From contig CM067349.1 of NCBI GenBank assembly GCA_034190875.2, forward strand, positions 4,783,979 through 4,847,978: a stretch of 64,000 nt of DNA, in the 5' to 3' direction. The translations under genes and the position numbers were made by a program. Position 1 is the first letter of the stretch. Each line of letters opens with the position of its first letter. Origin of the DNA: Urechis unicinctus. Lineage: Eukaryota; Annelida; Polychaeta; Xenopneusta; Urechidae. Below the pieces are notes generated by a model that worked only from the letters and a program-made list of their open reading frames with translations, ran no database searches and had not been told where the DNA came from. This document shows, in pieces, positions 1 through 12,399 of the stretch.

Positions 1-1690
1 TATCGTTTTAGCCTTACCCAGGAAATTTTTTTACATCTGTATCGCCAGATTATTGGCTTATGCAGTTTTATGCATATGTGAATATATGGCATCTGATTTT
101 ATATCAAGATAGTTAGGCAGCTGGCCTTTTCATTTACAGTGTTTATAAGTCTGCAGTTTGTATATGATATCGGGCGTCAATGTGTCTAACGAGATGGCTA
201 TTGCACAGTATGATGCCCTGTGGCTGTCTAATTATTATGTCGCATGTAGCTTCTTAACTGGCCGCAACATCCCTCAGCTGTTGGTAATTGTAGCAATATA
301 AGAATGGATACTAGAAATTTATGCCGCTCACATATTCACCGACCGACCATTAGTGAGAGCAAGAGCCGGAAACCACTGAGTGGACCATCCATAACAAAAG
401 GCTATTGTATAATCAGTGACACGGACCTATCGCACATCAACGGTTATTTATTCATGCATCTCGCCAAGTTCCATGCGCAGTGGGATTGTATTATTAACAC
501 CAAATGCACAGATCGGCATTGACTACTCTTATCGGTTTCATCGACACCATTTTCTTACATCGGCCTTATTTAATGTTATTGCTCTGATAGCTATCGTTTG
601 TTTGCATTTAGGGGAAAATCATGCCATAAAAATTGGAATGGAATCGAGAACTGTCGAACTATGTACCTTTTGGTATTTTCGCCGAACGTCCTCAGTGGAA
701 AAACGTAGCTGCTTTCTCGTGTGGGATAGTTTCTGCAGGTGTATTGCGTCATGGCAAAATAATATTTTCATATTTACATTTATATATAAACTGCCTAATA
801 GTATTATTTATAACACCGTTGTTTAGGTATATATCATATCGTGATGTCATATTATCTATTAATTATATATTTAAAGATCATGTTGTCGTCAAAGGTTCTG
901 CAGAATTCAGCGAGCTGCATTAGTGACATGCAAGCCATTTCTTTTGTCACAATGCGCATTCGTTGCAATCATTCTTTGCCACAGAAGGCATTAAGTAGAT
1001 GATGGTATTGTTTCTACCTCGTAATTGTGTTGCACTAAAAGCTGTCTATAATATATAGGTTTCTATTATTACAAGGACAATATGCCGATGTACCGCGATG
1101 AATGATGCGTTGTTATTGTATTTGAGGACACATGGTATCAATCAAATGGAACAATGCGTCTAATGTCAATCTCGAGAATCAGCACTCAGCAATGACAGGA
1201 TACCTCGCATACAGGGAATATGTTTAGCCGCCATCACTAAAAGCAACAACAACGTTATTTGCCGCCTGACCTGTCATGACTGCATTCTCTGTTGTGCTTA
1301 ACTTATCTCAGTGACGTACATGCTATTTGATTCAATTGTGTCTTTGCAATTGGCTGTCGGTAAGCCTGACATGCTAAATGCAATCATACATATTTTTAGA
1401 ATATAATCAGTCTTGTTTGGTATTGCCCTTACACGAAAATTGGCGTCGCTACAGTACCATGTATCGTGAATATGGTAACCGATAACATAGCAATTCATCA
1501 AACTGAACCACCATGGGATAACAAAGATATTAGAAAGTACAGGCGACATTACAAGCCACAGCTATTTAACCTATGTTGTTGCTCATAGTTCATGCGGCGA
1601 CGTCTGATGCTACGGTCGGCTGTTTGGTCGACTTTATCGCTTTTACATCAGGCTCAGGCGTTGGTGCCCAATTATGTATGCTTGTACATA
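1..1690. other. No recognisable feature
   Basis: AT-rich sequence with stops in every frame at about the density expected by chance. The longest open frames (about 136 codons near 416-826) give peptides rich in Cys, His, Ile and Tyr and poor in Glu and Gly, which is what translated non-coding AT-rich DNA looks like. I see no repeat, RNA gene or promoter that I can support. Confidence 0.5.
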
Positions 1691-1724
1691 AAACTGCAAC
1701 TAATGCAGCTCTAACATAAGAAGT

Positions 1725-1850
1725 CTCAGATTATGATTTGTAGCAAAAAGACAACAGAAACCCGTAAGGCACAAATAACGTTTACAGTACGATAACTTCG
1801 TAAATAATCTAGAGTATACTCCTACTATGCTCGCCGAATCGCAGATGGCC
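1725..1850 (+). repeat. Dispersed repeat, copy 1 (pairs with 5.4 kb)
   Basis: A stretch around 1765-1800 resembles 5441-5476: both read roughly AYAAATARCGTTTACAGT followed by RCGRTAAC, about 24 of 30 positions by eye, and both are preceded by an AGCAAAAAG word. The 5.4 kb copy also faintly resembles the inverted copies of the large 34-62 kb repeat (for example 52500-52530), so both may be remote fragments of that family. No coding content is recognised. Confidence 0.4.
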
Positions 1851-1959
1851 AGGGGAAAGGCATCATGCTCCAAGCTAGAGACATATTTATACGCTTCGTA
1901 AGAATCATCCATCTTATTAGAACAATACATTGCAGTGCCTGCAGTCATGACATTAGCAA

Positions 1960-2585
1960 ATCAGTAAATATCAAACCGCATGTCATAGATCATTATCCGG
2001 ACTATCCGAGCTGTTGTGAGGGAAGGGTTAAGAGGGATTACTGCACACACGGTGTTTAGAGAGAGTGGATGTTAATCGGTTCTTGACAACACATCATATA
2101 TAATAATTCAGTTATTGTTGACTTCCTTGAATTTGCTTATATTTCTTTTCATAATATGATCTGATTCAACACAAAGCGTGTGTGACATGCCTTGCCTTGC
2201 ATTGTAAGTCTATTATAAGACTTATGTAATCGTTGGGCGTTGGTTCAAGTGAGTTCAGACTACGGTCATTCTCACGTGATCTCATGCCACACTAATGCTG
2301 ATATCCTAATTAATTCCCTGACTAGATAAACTAGATTCTTTGTCTAAGCGATATACACAATCCAGTCTGCTAATGGAATAAATTAGAAATGCGCCATGCC
2401 TGATGAAGTTATGTGTTAATTTTGCATATGGTAGTCACATTTAGTGCTGATAGACATTTTATTATGTAAAATATGTTCATACACCGATATCCGTTAAAAT
2501 AAGTCAATAACTAAGCGCAGAATTAGCAGACAATATGTGCTTGCTAGATAAGACACAACTATTCTAGGCCACAATTTAGATGATT
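1960..2585. other. No recognisable feature
   Basis: Unremarkable AT-rich sequence. No open frame above chance length, no repeat and no motif that I can support. Confidence 0.5.
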
Positions 2586-2589
2586 GACA

Positions 2590-2720
2590 ATTCGAGCCGG
2601 TTTTAATCTGAACACACTTTGTGGCATTTGCATGTGTCAATTGGAGTTATTCCTAACGATAAAGTCGGCCATATACCCAAATCTAAATATCATTAGACGT
2701 CGTTCTATGAGCAATGAACT
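2590..2720 (+). repeat. Dispersed repeat R1, copy 1
   Basis: First of three copies of a repeat of about 100-140 bp (others at about 21200-21335 and 26712-26850). The best conserved part is ATTAGACGTCGT followed by YATGARCAWTGA at 2692-2718. Upstream, the words GAGTWATYCCT and ATAAGTC line up in the same order in all three copies. The copies are old, roughly 70 percent identical by eye, with small gaps. There is no coding signal and no clear terminal repeat, so the class (SINE, MITE or other) is unknown. Confidence 0.55.
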
Positions 2721-2724
2721 AGCA

Positions 2725-4060
2725 TAGAGTGGTATTAATATTTATTACAACGGACGGTTAACTCGTTTAATACGAATCTTTAGACGAATATGAATGAAAT
2801 TCCCAATACATGCATCGATTAATCAAGAGATTAAAAATCGCTGCCTGAAAATGATTATGTATATTCATTTAGTCATTGATCTACTGTGCGTCCGATCAAG
2901 AAAATGACTTCTTGGCAACCAGATATTTGAAATACAGTCTAAGAAATTCCAAAGATATCAATTGATAAGTAAATAATTCGTTTTCTATTTGGTAGCTCTA
3001 TGAAATGACTAGCGCTTGTATTATCCCTCCGTTTATAAATATTCAATGATTAAATAGTCATTTAGCAAACAGAACATTCTCCTTGTAAAGATGTCCACTG
3101 GCTCAAGGTTATATGACAAAAATCTGATTTTCGTCTGCTCTTTATGTGGGCAAAAACCGTTACTGTCAGTCAAATCAGAACCCGGTTGATTTATTTTAGA
3201 ATATGGCCTTCAAACACGCTTACGCCAGACAACTGCACACTCTCGTGGAAATATGGTCCATGATATATTGAAAATGATAGCATTCATCGTAGGGGCCATT
3301 TCAGAGGCATCGTAGTGTAATCATAGGCTTTGTTGGTCGCTTGCTAACAGGATAGCGATGGTGCTAGAATTTCCATTAAACAAACAACTGACTAAGGCTG
3401 TGTTATGTTTGCCATGCTGGTGTTATAGTGACAGCAGCATTCACGTTGTATCGAATATCAATAGCAGGTGATCAAAAACATTGGGGTTTAAAACGAGAAT
3501 AACTTCTATATGAAGTTACTGCTATATTTATCTGCTCGCATGACTCCCGCACACGTGGAATGGATTTCAGTTAATTGTAAAATGCACGATGCGGCCAACA
3601 GACTTATGCAAAACGCATTTCAGACAGTAAAGACCATTTTGAATGGTCGGTTTTCCACGTCTGCATATGTGGCAAAATATTTTTCGATAAATTACTTTTA
3701 TCTTGTCATATCTAGCATTTATGTTGTGATTGGAATTTGTTGAATCGTAGGCGCAAATCGATCGAGTGGCAGCTGTTGATAGATAATGGCTGTGATGCAT
3801 CTTGATAATCAGAGAGGTAATACAACAGGGAGCAGCAGGTGTGGTTGGCCATTGTAGCCGTCGCCGATACGCAGGTGTATATCGGCGACTTTGACAACAT
3901 TATTGTTGTTATTTAGAAAGTGTAGAGGGACGCTTACGATAAATAGCCCGTCCACAATACTACCACCGCAGTCGACAATTGTCTTAGGTGATTGTCAGGG
4001 GGATCACTTATTCTGATTACCCGATGCACCAGCTGGTGCTTGGACGGGGGCCGCGATTCA
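2725..4060. other. No recognisable feature
   Basis: AT-rich, apparently unique sequence. Short open frames on both strands near 3510-3900 overlap one another and show no family resemblance. Confidence 0.5.
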
Positions 4061-4065
4061 TTGTG

Positions 4066-4102
4066 TTCGTGTGTGTGTATGTGTGTTTATGTATGTATCG
4101 GT
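4066..4102 (+). repeat. GT-rich simple repeat
   Basis: A short impure (GT)n/(TG)n stretch with TATG interruptions, typical of a decayed dinucleotide microsatellite. Confidence 0.6.
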
Positions 4103-4109
4103 TTACACT

Positions 4110-5380
4110 ATTTGCTCCGGCGTTTTCCTCTTTTACAATATTCATATATCAATTAGTTTTGGAAACATGAATGCAAAACGGACGCCGATGTGTGTACTCC
4201 ATTATTGCTGTGGAGTTACGCGACGCATTTTAAAGTAAGTAAGCAAGTCACTTTTTAGTGTCAAATGACTCAAATCCACAACGCAGTAATTCGGCCATAA
4301 AGCCCAAAGTGACGTTTCTCAGTTTGTCAGCATTACCTGTCGTGCCGCAATCTGTGTTGTGGTGATCCACGACAGGCGCTTGAGGCTGTTGATGAAGGAA
4401 CACGAACTCCAGACGTAGGGTTAAGAAGAAACTTAAAATTCATTGATTACTATGACTTAATAATTTAAGATGGAGCCTTGCCTAAAAGATGGAGAGAGAA
4501 GTGTCGAGCTCGGAGGCCAGGATAAAACTGATTTTTAAAGGTCAAAGTGATTCCCTCAACGACTCAGGGAAGCATTGGACATGCAGTAGCCTGGGCTATT
4601 AGATATAGGGTATGCATGAGGAGATGAGGTTGGGCTGGCAAGGTGACTCATTTTTTCACTCGTGGGCATGACTGAGAGGGAAACGTTATGATGATAGACA
4701 AGGATGTGGCATAATGTACTTTTGACACTACAAACCTCCGTTTCAAGTTCAGCTTTACCATTGATAAAAAGCGTAGCATAGCTACTCAGTGTCGAACACG
4801 ATACACCTCACCACGGTAGATATATCCTTAATGTCACGTTATGTTTTACTGTTCAAAAGTTATCATAGGTCTATTGTTCGTGCTTATGAATAACATACCT
4901 TATTAGTGATTAGGGATGTAACATTACGCCATGGTGGCTGTTTGTGCAATACCCCGTACGGATGTAAGGCATGCCATTTAACGCGTGGTAGGCCGCTGTC
5001 AGCACAACTGAGCACAAACGGATAATCTTTAACAAAGCAGCAAAAGAGCTGAATGGGAACAGCGAGATCAAGGCAGGGAGTACAGCTGGACGTATTCAGC
5101 GAGCTTTGGAAGATTTATGTGTTGCATTGAACAAATAGATAACATCATGATTGCACATGAAACAACATGCAGAGCCGTTTCTTAGCAATCCATTAAGCTA
5201 AATCACTCACAATTATATATATAGAACAGATATGAAAATAATAATAGTCAATCTATATGAATGCTAAAACGATTGTAACACCATTGTAAGTGTCTGATCG
5301 GCTTAATCTGCCAGCGCTTAGAACTTGTTGCTGATGAATCTGGCTAATGCAACGGTGTCAGATTATTGATGAGTGTCTCA
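4110..5380. other. No recognisable feature
   Basis: Unique-looking sequence, slightly richer in purine runs around 4480-4700 than its neighbours. No feature can be supported. Confidence 0.45.
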
Positions 5381-5394
5381 ATCACAGATTGCAG

Positions 5395-5520
5395 CTTAAG
5401 CAAAAAGCAATCGTAGAGGGCTATTTGTAGGGAAAGGAGACTCGCATAAATAGCGTTTACAGTGCGGTAACGTCCAATACGCATCGCCTAGAAGACGCTG
5501 ACTTGCTGTGCACCTGCTCG
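5395..5520 (+). repeat. Dispersed repeat, copy 2 (pairs with 1.7 kb)
   Basis: Second copy of the short repeat described at 1725-1850; the best match is 5441-5476. The preceding GGGAAAGGAGACTCGC may align with the GGGACAAAGGGTGAGC element of the 52.5 kb repeat copy, which would make this a remote fragment of the large family. That link is tentative. Confidence 0.4.
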
Positions 5521-5599
5521 ACACAGGCGCCTGCTCAATGCATGCTCGTGTTATACATGTCAAGCAGCAGATGGCCATGTTAAGGTAGCATACCACGTG

Positions 5600-6120
5600 A
5601 TTGAAACTGATTTATACAGGTTATTGATATCATCCTGTGTATCAGAAAATGCATTGTTTTGTCTTCAGTCATAATGTCACAAACTAATCAACATTCTATT
5701 GTGATTTGTTTTGACTCTCGGAGCTGTTTAGAAAATCCGTTTCGGCGGATTACTACATGACGCACAGCGCTTAAATCCACCCATGGTGTATAATGGCAGT
5801 AGATGCTGAACTGCACAACACAGGTGATGTTTGTATGAGCTTGTTCCTCAAAACCATCAGTGCTTTGATTTGTTTTTCGGTTCATGTTGTATAGAATGTG
5901 GATCTTGTAAAGGGAGGTTCAAAACGAAGTGTTAATGTCCTATATTTTGAACATGTGATACACAGGAATGCTTTACGCAGGTTTAAGTGCAAACTATTAC
6001 ACTGAGGAAAGTTACTAAAATTGTAGGCTCAACATACGAATGTTACGTTCTAACAATAAATATAGTGACCGGAGTATATTTGCTTGATCGTTAACTGAAA
6101 CGTCGCCTCCTCATCATATT
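5600..6120. other. No recognisable feature
   Basis: AT-rich sequence without a supportable gene, repeat or motif. Confidence 0.5.
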
Positions 6121-6123
6121 TAG

Positions 6124-6265
6124 CACTTGTTATTTAACAACAATCTGGAAGTTAACTGAAATGCTTGTTATTTAACAACAATCTGGAAGTTAACTGAAAT
6201 GCTTGTTATTTAACAACAATCTGGAAGTTAACTGAAATGCTTGTTATGTAACAACAATGCTTGAT
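6124..6265 (+). repeat. 38 bp minisatellite, about 3.3 copies
   Basis: Units start at 6126, 6164, 6202 and 6240, exactly 38 bp apart, and the first three are almost identical. Each unit holds CTTGTTATTTAACAAC followed by AATCTGGAAGTTAACTG. GTTATTTAAC is nearly self-complementary. The last unit is cut short. The near-identity points to recent expansion. Confidence 0.95.
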
Positions 6266-6269
6266 GTTT

Positions 6270-8380
6270 GATCCGCCAATATAACAACATGGGGTTTTAC
6301 AGTAGTGTTGAGGGAAATAGTTTTTGTATCCCCACGATACGATTCTAAGCTTATGCGATTAAACAAATCATATATTAAGGCATCTGGTGCAGACTTTTGC
6401 GTTTGAAGCGCCAAACAGTGTTTATGTCATTGCCAGCGACTTTACGGCAGGAGATTATTTTTGCAGGGTAAGCTATGCATAATGTTGGTGGATTGCCTGA
6501 AAGTTTTCTTGACTACCTACGAGAGCCCTTCCGCTTCTGTAATTGTAGTTGTAATATTTTCAGGCTTCACGTCATGTTCAATGCGAGGTGTGTTCCAACA
6601 TGTCAAAGGTACATTGCCGCTGTAGCTTTAAAAAGCAACGTCAAGTGCACGGGTCGCCGGGCACAAAACGACTCTTAACAAGTTTTTATCAGCACAATAT
6701 AGTATTACATATCATGCAAATCGGGATTCAGTTTAATTGTTCTCTGGATGCACAGGCATGTGAGCTTCTACAATGTGAAGTTTTGAAATATAAAGCGTGT
6801 GTTAAGTGCCTTTCATCGCACGGTAATTCGCCAATGACTCCTGGTCGTCCGATACTCTTTCAATTTGCTTGTCAAAATAACTATGAGTTTAAGGGCACAT
6901 CACTTGATACCAAGCGTTTTCCTCACCTAATGTCATGCCTACAAATGCTTTCACCCTAACCAATTGCTGTTATTAATTGTAAACAGACACTTTCGTCTGA
7001 TACCCTGTTCGGTTGGCCAATAGAATGATCCCATTCATAGAGCTAGAGCTCTTACATTTATTGACATCAGCCGGAATAAGACATTAGCCAAACGCGGCAA
7101 AAGTAGGCAATATGTTGCTGCATTCTATTTATTTTATTTCCATTCCTTAACAGGACTGTAAATAATGATGACATAAGTTAGTTTGGTACAAAAGCTTCAA
7201 CTACTCTTGGCCATCAATTAGGATTTGGGCAATAATGTTATTTCATATGACAAAGAAAGCGCACATTTGCTGACTAGTTACTTTGCATCAGATAGCAGGA
7301 CTACTAGAGACAGTTACATCATTGGATTATCATACAAAATGTTCATTGGATTAACATTTATATAAATTTTGATTAGTTGTTCTGCTTTAGTATTGGAAAC
7401 GAAAGTCTCTGTGGGACATTAGTGCATCTATGGAAAATCTATGGCTAGGAGGGAATTAAGAAAGCAAAACTGTCCCCATCCAGTTATACCAATAGGTATT
7501 GGTAATATTGGGGTTTTATGTCACTTTTAACAACTTGGTGATATCGTGACTGTTATGGATGAGGATTATTGTGATGCTTGGACAGCTCCCCTCAAAGTGC
7601 CAGCTCCCACTTGGCACATACCCTTTGACCAGACCGGGCTGCAAAACCCACGCCGGTTGGAGGAAGGTATTAAATCTAAGGTATTAAATCACGAAAACTA
7701 TGTTATTCGTTCTAGAATTAAGCGTTATTGGTATTGTCAATTATTCAAATGGAGAGTTCCAATACCCGTAATATGCTGTTGTCTTTGATCATGCAGTGGC
7801 TTATATTGTACTTTTGCAAAACACACAATCTATGTGTTCAACTTGTTTAGATAAGATTCAAACTTTTTGCCATTTGTAAGGAAGGCACTAGAAAACTAAA
7901 ATCAATACACCGTAACACTTTGCTGATCAAAACTTACAACGTCTACACGGTAATTGAGCATTTGTTGTTGAGGGGTTTACGCTGAGGCTGTATAGAACGA
8001 AGAGTCGATAGCGCACATTTACTGTTTCTTGATACACGTGGTGAGCTTTATTCCTCGTGTTAATCCGTTGCAGTTGCCGAGTATGTAATCGGTGCATCGC
8101 AAACACCATAGAGATAGTATTTGTTGCCCCAGTTATTACTTGTTTGTTAAGCGATTGGACAGACAGAATTGTCATTTGTTAAGCATGATGGTCGTTTGAA
8201 GCATCACTAACTAAATTACTTACTAAATTGCTAAACAATATCACAATGTCTGCTTCATCCAGAATGTCTTATAGTGAAGGCAGCATGATCCAATCGTTAT
8301 CAACGTGACATAAAACAGAAAGGGCTCTCGCTGGATTTATGTGTTCACGGTCATTACATTCACCTTTCTCCATAACATTC
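6270..8380. other. No recognisable feature
   Basis: A 123-codon open frame at 6588-6959 and an 80-codon one at 7546-7788 are within the range expected by chance and resemble no family I know. A slightly more GC-rich patch at about 7565-7660 has no frame or repeat that I can name. Confidence 0.45.
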
Positions 8381-8383
8381 AGC

Positions 8384-8622
8384 ACCCGTGATAATTATTA
8401 TATTTATCGTCCAGCATCCCGTGTTGATGTTTATATTTAACACACAGCATCCGGTGTTGATGTTTATATTTAACACACAGCATCCCGTGTTGATGTTTAT
8501 ATTTAACACACAGCATCCCGTGTTGATGTTTATATTTAACACACAGCATCCCGTGTTGATGTTTATTTTTAACACACAGCATCCCGTGTTGATGTTTATA
8601 TTTAACATCCCGTGTTGATGAT
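8384..8622 (+). repeat. 33 bp minisatellite, about 7 copies
   Basis: Near-identical units start at 8415, 8448, 8481, 8514, 8547 and 8580, each 33 bp. A decayed unit lies upstream from about 8384, and a shortened one (26 bp step) starts at 8606. The unit is CATCCCGTGTTGATG followed by TTTATATTTAACACACAG. It contains no stop in one forward and two reverse frames and its length is a multiple of three, so apparent repeat proteins on both strands here follow from the unit sequence and are not evidence of genes. Confidence 0.95.
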
Positions 8623-8624
8623 GA

Positions 8625-9280
8625 AGAGAAATGAATTTATGACATATTAAATGTTCTTAACGCAATAACGAAAATCTCAATAAGCTGAAAAGGAGGGATT
8701 CGTGCGCCGAGACGTGTACTTAAAATATTCCTGCCCGTCTTTCAAGCGGCGACGTCTGCAGCTGCTTCAATTAGGAGGTTTCACACACTAATTCGTAAGG
8801 GCTGCCCGACAACATCTCATCTTGAAGACTAACTCATTCTACTTCCGCATTCATTGTAACCGGATTCAAGAATTACTTGACGCTGGTGAAACACGAAAAC
8901 CTAATGCTTCGGTCTCATGAGACCTACAGGAAGTCAGTAAGAAATCATCGCTGGAACGATGTTGTCAGGTTGTGGTCACGTGCTTAACAGGCGGTCTGCC
9001 GGCGTTCTACGGGTTGGTCACATACTCTTAGAAACCGACAACATACGTATATAAATAGACACACAAATAAGGTCCTATAGAACAAAGCGCTCTATATCAT
9101 TCAATTTGATCAAAAGTAGTCCTGAGCAACGTCGTAAATATCAAAGTCCACACTTGTAACTAAACATTCCCATGTAGTTCCATATGATCACACGATGATG
9201 GTATTTTGCACTGTTTGAAACGTTTGCGATTATATATACGCCGCAAGGAAGCAACAAAATTGCCGTATTGAGTTGTCATT
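8625..9280. other. No recognisable feature
   Basis: Sequence intermediate in composition, with no supportable gene. The word GCGGCGACGTCTG at about 8747 also occurs near 1593, but nothing longer is shared. Confidence 0.45.
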
Positions 9281-9284
9281 GACG

Positions 9285-10185
9285 CATTGACCGTGCGGGG
9301 CGCGTGGGAACTCGTAAGGGGTCAAAGGGACCCAAAGAGCACCCGTAAGAAAACCGTGCAGGCCCCGTATGGGCCAAGCAAGGCCCCCACATGACTGCCT
9401 ATGGGCCTTTTATGGGCTCAAACCCGTAAGGAGCCCGTGACAGAAAGTAGTTCAACTTTTGGCCTCTGGCTCTACGTGGCCCGTACAGGCCCAAATATTG
9501 TACACGGCCGGCAACTGGGCAGCACCACACGCCCTCCGTGCATTAAACTGATCGCAAACTGATCGCACACACTTGGCAGGGGCCGGGGCAAATATATGAC
9601 ATTCCATATATTTGGCTCACAGGGTATAAAAGGCGGCTCATCGCACCATCCATCAGATTATCCACTGGCCCTCTATGCAGAAGGTTACAAGTTACAACCC
9701 ACAGTTTATCACATAAGTTATATAGTACAAGTACTACCATATGCCCAAGAAGACAGAAGCGGAAAGAGAGGTCACCTACAGGAAGCTCCCAAAGAAAGCT
9801 GAAACATCCCCAAGAGGAGGAGAGCGAGAGTGACAGTGAAGTGAGTGAGACCAGCCTGGGGAATCCCCTGTCAGGTGGAGGGCCCAGGATGAGCTCATTG
9901 TCGAAGATCGAAATAAATGGAGGAGCACTCCTATATATACCTTACCTGCAAACTGACAAATGGCCGCCGGATGGAGGCCATAGTTCGTGGGGCATTCGAC
10001 CGGCATACTACAGATGCCCGTCTGCCGGCAACCGTCCAGCAGCCGTACGGCCTGTTAGTATTGGCGGCATCCTGCCGGAAACGCATGGCAATCATTATTA
10101 TAAATGTACGCTTTACGGGTGTGTGATTAAATACTCATATAGATATAAATGTGTTTGGTGTAAATCTTTATGTTTTGTTTGACTT
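9285..10185 (+). other. GC-rich island with promoter and short open frames; unclassified insertion or gene remnant
   Basis: This block is far richer in G, C and CpG than its surroundings, and the change at about 9290 is abrupt. In order it holds a run of CCCGTA and TATGGGCC words (9300-9500), a TATA/initiator core promoter (9625-9658), and short forward open frames. One, from 9741, opens with a lysine-rich stretch (MPKKTEAEREV). Another, open from 9841 to 10182, begins Ser/Glu-rich and ends Cys/Tyr-rich. The frames are short and the block looks decayed. I cannot assign a family: it could be a remnant of a cellular gene, the end of a retroelement, or another mobile or viral insertion. I see no terminal repeat or target duplication that would settle this. 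Confidence 0.4.
9625..9688 (+). promoter_or_regulatory. Candidate RNA polymerase II core promoter
   Basis: TATAAAAG at 9625-9632 is followed by an initiator-like TCAGATT at 9653-9659. The A at 9655 lies 30 bases after the first T of the TATA box, which is the classical spacing. GGTTA at 9683-9687, about +29, fits the downstream promoter element consensus RGWYV. All three elements fall at standard distances on the forward strand, facing the short frames from 9741. A short upstream open frame starts at ATG 9676. Activity is inferred only. Confidence 0.5.
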
Positions 10186-10189
10186 AACT

Positions 10190-11175
10190 ATGCGTAGGAT
10201 AATGCTTTAGTTGACATTCATAATGACAGTGTATTGGGAATCGTGTTCGCAACTGATCTAAGTAATATTCCTTTACATAATTGTAATAAATACAAATGAC
10301 GTTCATGTATCCGTGCTAAACAAGCCGCAATCTCTAACCAATATTGCATCCAACAAATAGACTGCCGGTCAACACCAATAATCGCTTGGTATTTAGTGTA
10401 CACGATCAATGCTCAACTATGCCTTATCTTTGCTGATAGGTGTTCGACAATGTCACAGGGCCGTTACGCCACTTGATTGATAATTGAGGTATGTTGGCTC
10501 ATGGTCGCGGGTTTGGTGTAGTTGCAGGCTAATTAATCTAGGTACCCATATGACAAAAACAGGCCCCACTTGAGCTATCGCTTTTATGTCATATGCCCTA
10601 TTTTCCGTGTTTGGTATATGTTTGATCCTGCACATCAGGTTTCCGTATTCTGTGATCCTATTAAGCGAAAATGTCACGGATAACGGATAACATCATATAT
10701 CCCAGACCACGCATTATGGACCATGCTTTAAAAGTGGCTGACAACCTTTATTTGCGCAAGGATGATCTTTGAAATCAATATGCCATTGAAACAAAACTAG
10801 CATTCCTGGGTCTCAAATCCTTTGTTTACGTTATTTAACAAGGTAATCCGTAGAAGACACCCATGTGTCAATTAAGATGTCCCTTTCATTAACATATACA
10901 TCGGCATAAGGCGAACTGCGGACAAACATCACTATCATCTATACACAAACACAACCTGATCATGTAAACACAACAGATCGTGATGGATTATGACAGTCGC
11001 ATTAGAGGCACCGTGACCTTGTATGGTATTATTGTAGTGACAGCGAGCGCACTTAACTAACGAGAACTGACTGCCGTAATTGGAAATCCTTCCTCTTCAT
11101 CAAATACCTTTTAGCTTTAACTCCGCCCAGCGATATTCAGACAATAAGAGTGCATAACCATCTGTCTTCTGTGAG
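10190..11175. other. No recognisable feature
   Basis: AT-rich sequence with no supportable gene, repeat or motif. Confidence 0.5.
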
Positions 11176-11180
11176 GCCAG

Positions 11181-11226
11181 CTGTCCTGCGCTGTCTTGCG
11201 CTGTCCTGCGTTGTCCTGCGCTGTCC
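11181..11226 (+). repeat. 10 bp minisatellite, about 4.6 copies
   Basis: CTGTCCTGCG is repeated in tandem with single changes (CTGTCTTGCG, TTGTCCTGCG). It is GC-rich against its neighbours. Confidence 0.9.
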
Positions 11227-11229
11227 GAT

Positions 11230-12120
11230 GTCACACCTCGGGACATGGTCGCTATGAACCCCCACATATAATTTTTTCCAATCACGATATTTGTTTCGCT
11301 TGACATGACGGCCTTTAAACTATGCAATTACAGTTGCTTTTAGGTAGACATTATTGCAATTGTTCAATGTTAAAGCTGCAGTTTCTGTATGGCTGTCCTT
11401 TGTGCTGTTGTAAGCGGGTTGAGATGGTGTCGCCAAATCAACACACAGTTGGATGGGTAAGGAACTACAAGGTAATGGGGTATTCCTAACACTTTCTACA
11501 ACTGTCCAGTTTGCATGGAGCTGGCTTCGTCATTCATTTATCAACTCATCAACCCATTCAAGGACATATTGGACTCAATCATGCAATCATCATACATATA
11601 TTATACAATACCATCTGATTGTGCAAGCCCCTAACTAACTGATACTATCCTAACAATGACATGTGGCGTTTAAGTAGGAAAGCCATCAGCTCTGACTTAC
11701 GACACAATCCTTCGTTACATGCTGGCGTCCATTCCGTGGGGTGATCACTCCCCATCTCCTACCTTACACGCCACTACAGCGGATATATAACAGACGATAT
11801 CATATGTGATTCGCTACATACTTGCGTGTTAATGGTAATATTTGACAAACTCACTCGTTTGATATGGTTCACAAACGACTAAACATAATCATTAAGTACA
11901 TAGTACAGTCCCTGTTGCTGTAATTGCATGTGTGGATAAGTATTTCATGCCATATCAAACGACCACACAAAGCTCATATTATAGCATGATAACGCTCACT
12001 CAACGGTATAACGGGCGAACTGTAGACCCGACTGCAGTCAGTCTTAATTACTGACTGTCGTATCACAGTCATCATTGGGAAAAGTATCAGCTTCGTTGAT
12101 GATATTTCTTGGAACTCACC
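11230..12120. other. No recognisable feature
   Basis: AT-rich, apparently unique sequence without a supportable feature. Confidence 0.5.
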
Positions 12121-12126
12121 TGATAT

Positions 12127-12395
<269 letters not shown>

Positions 12396-12399
12396 ACTA

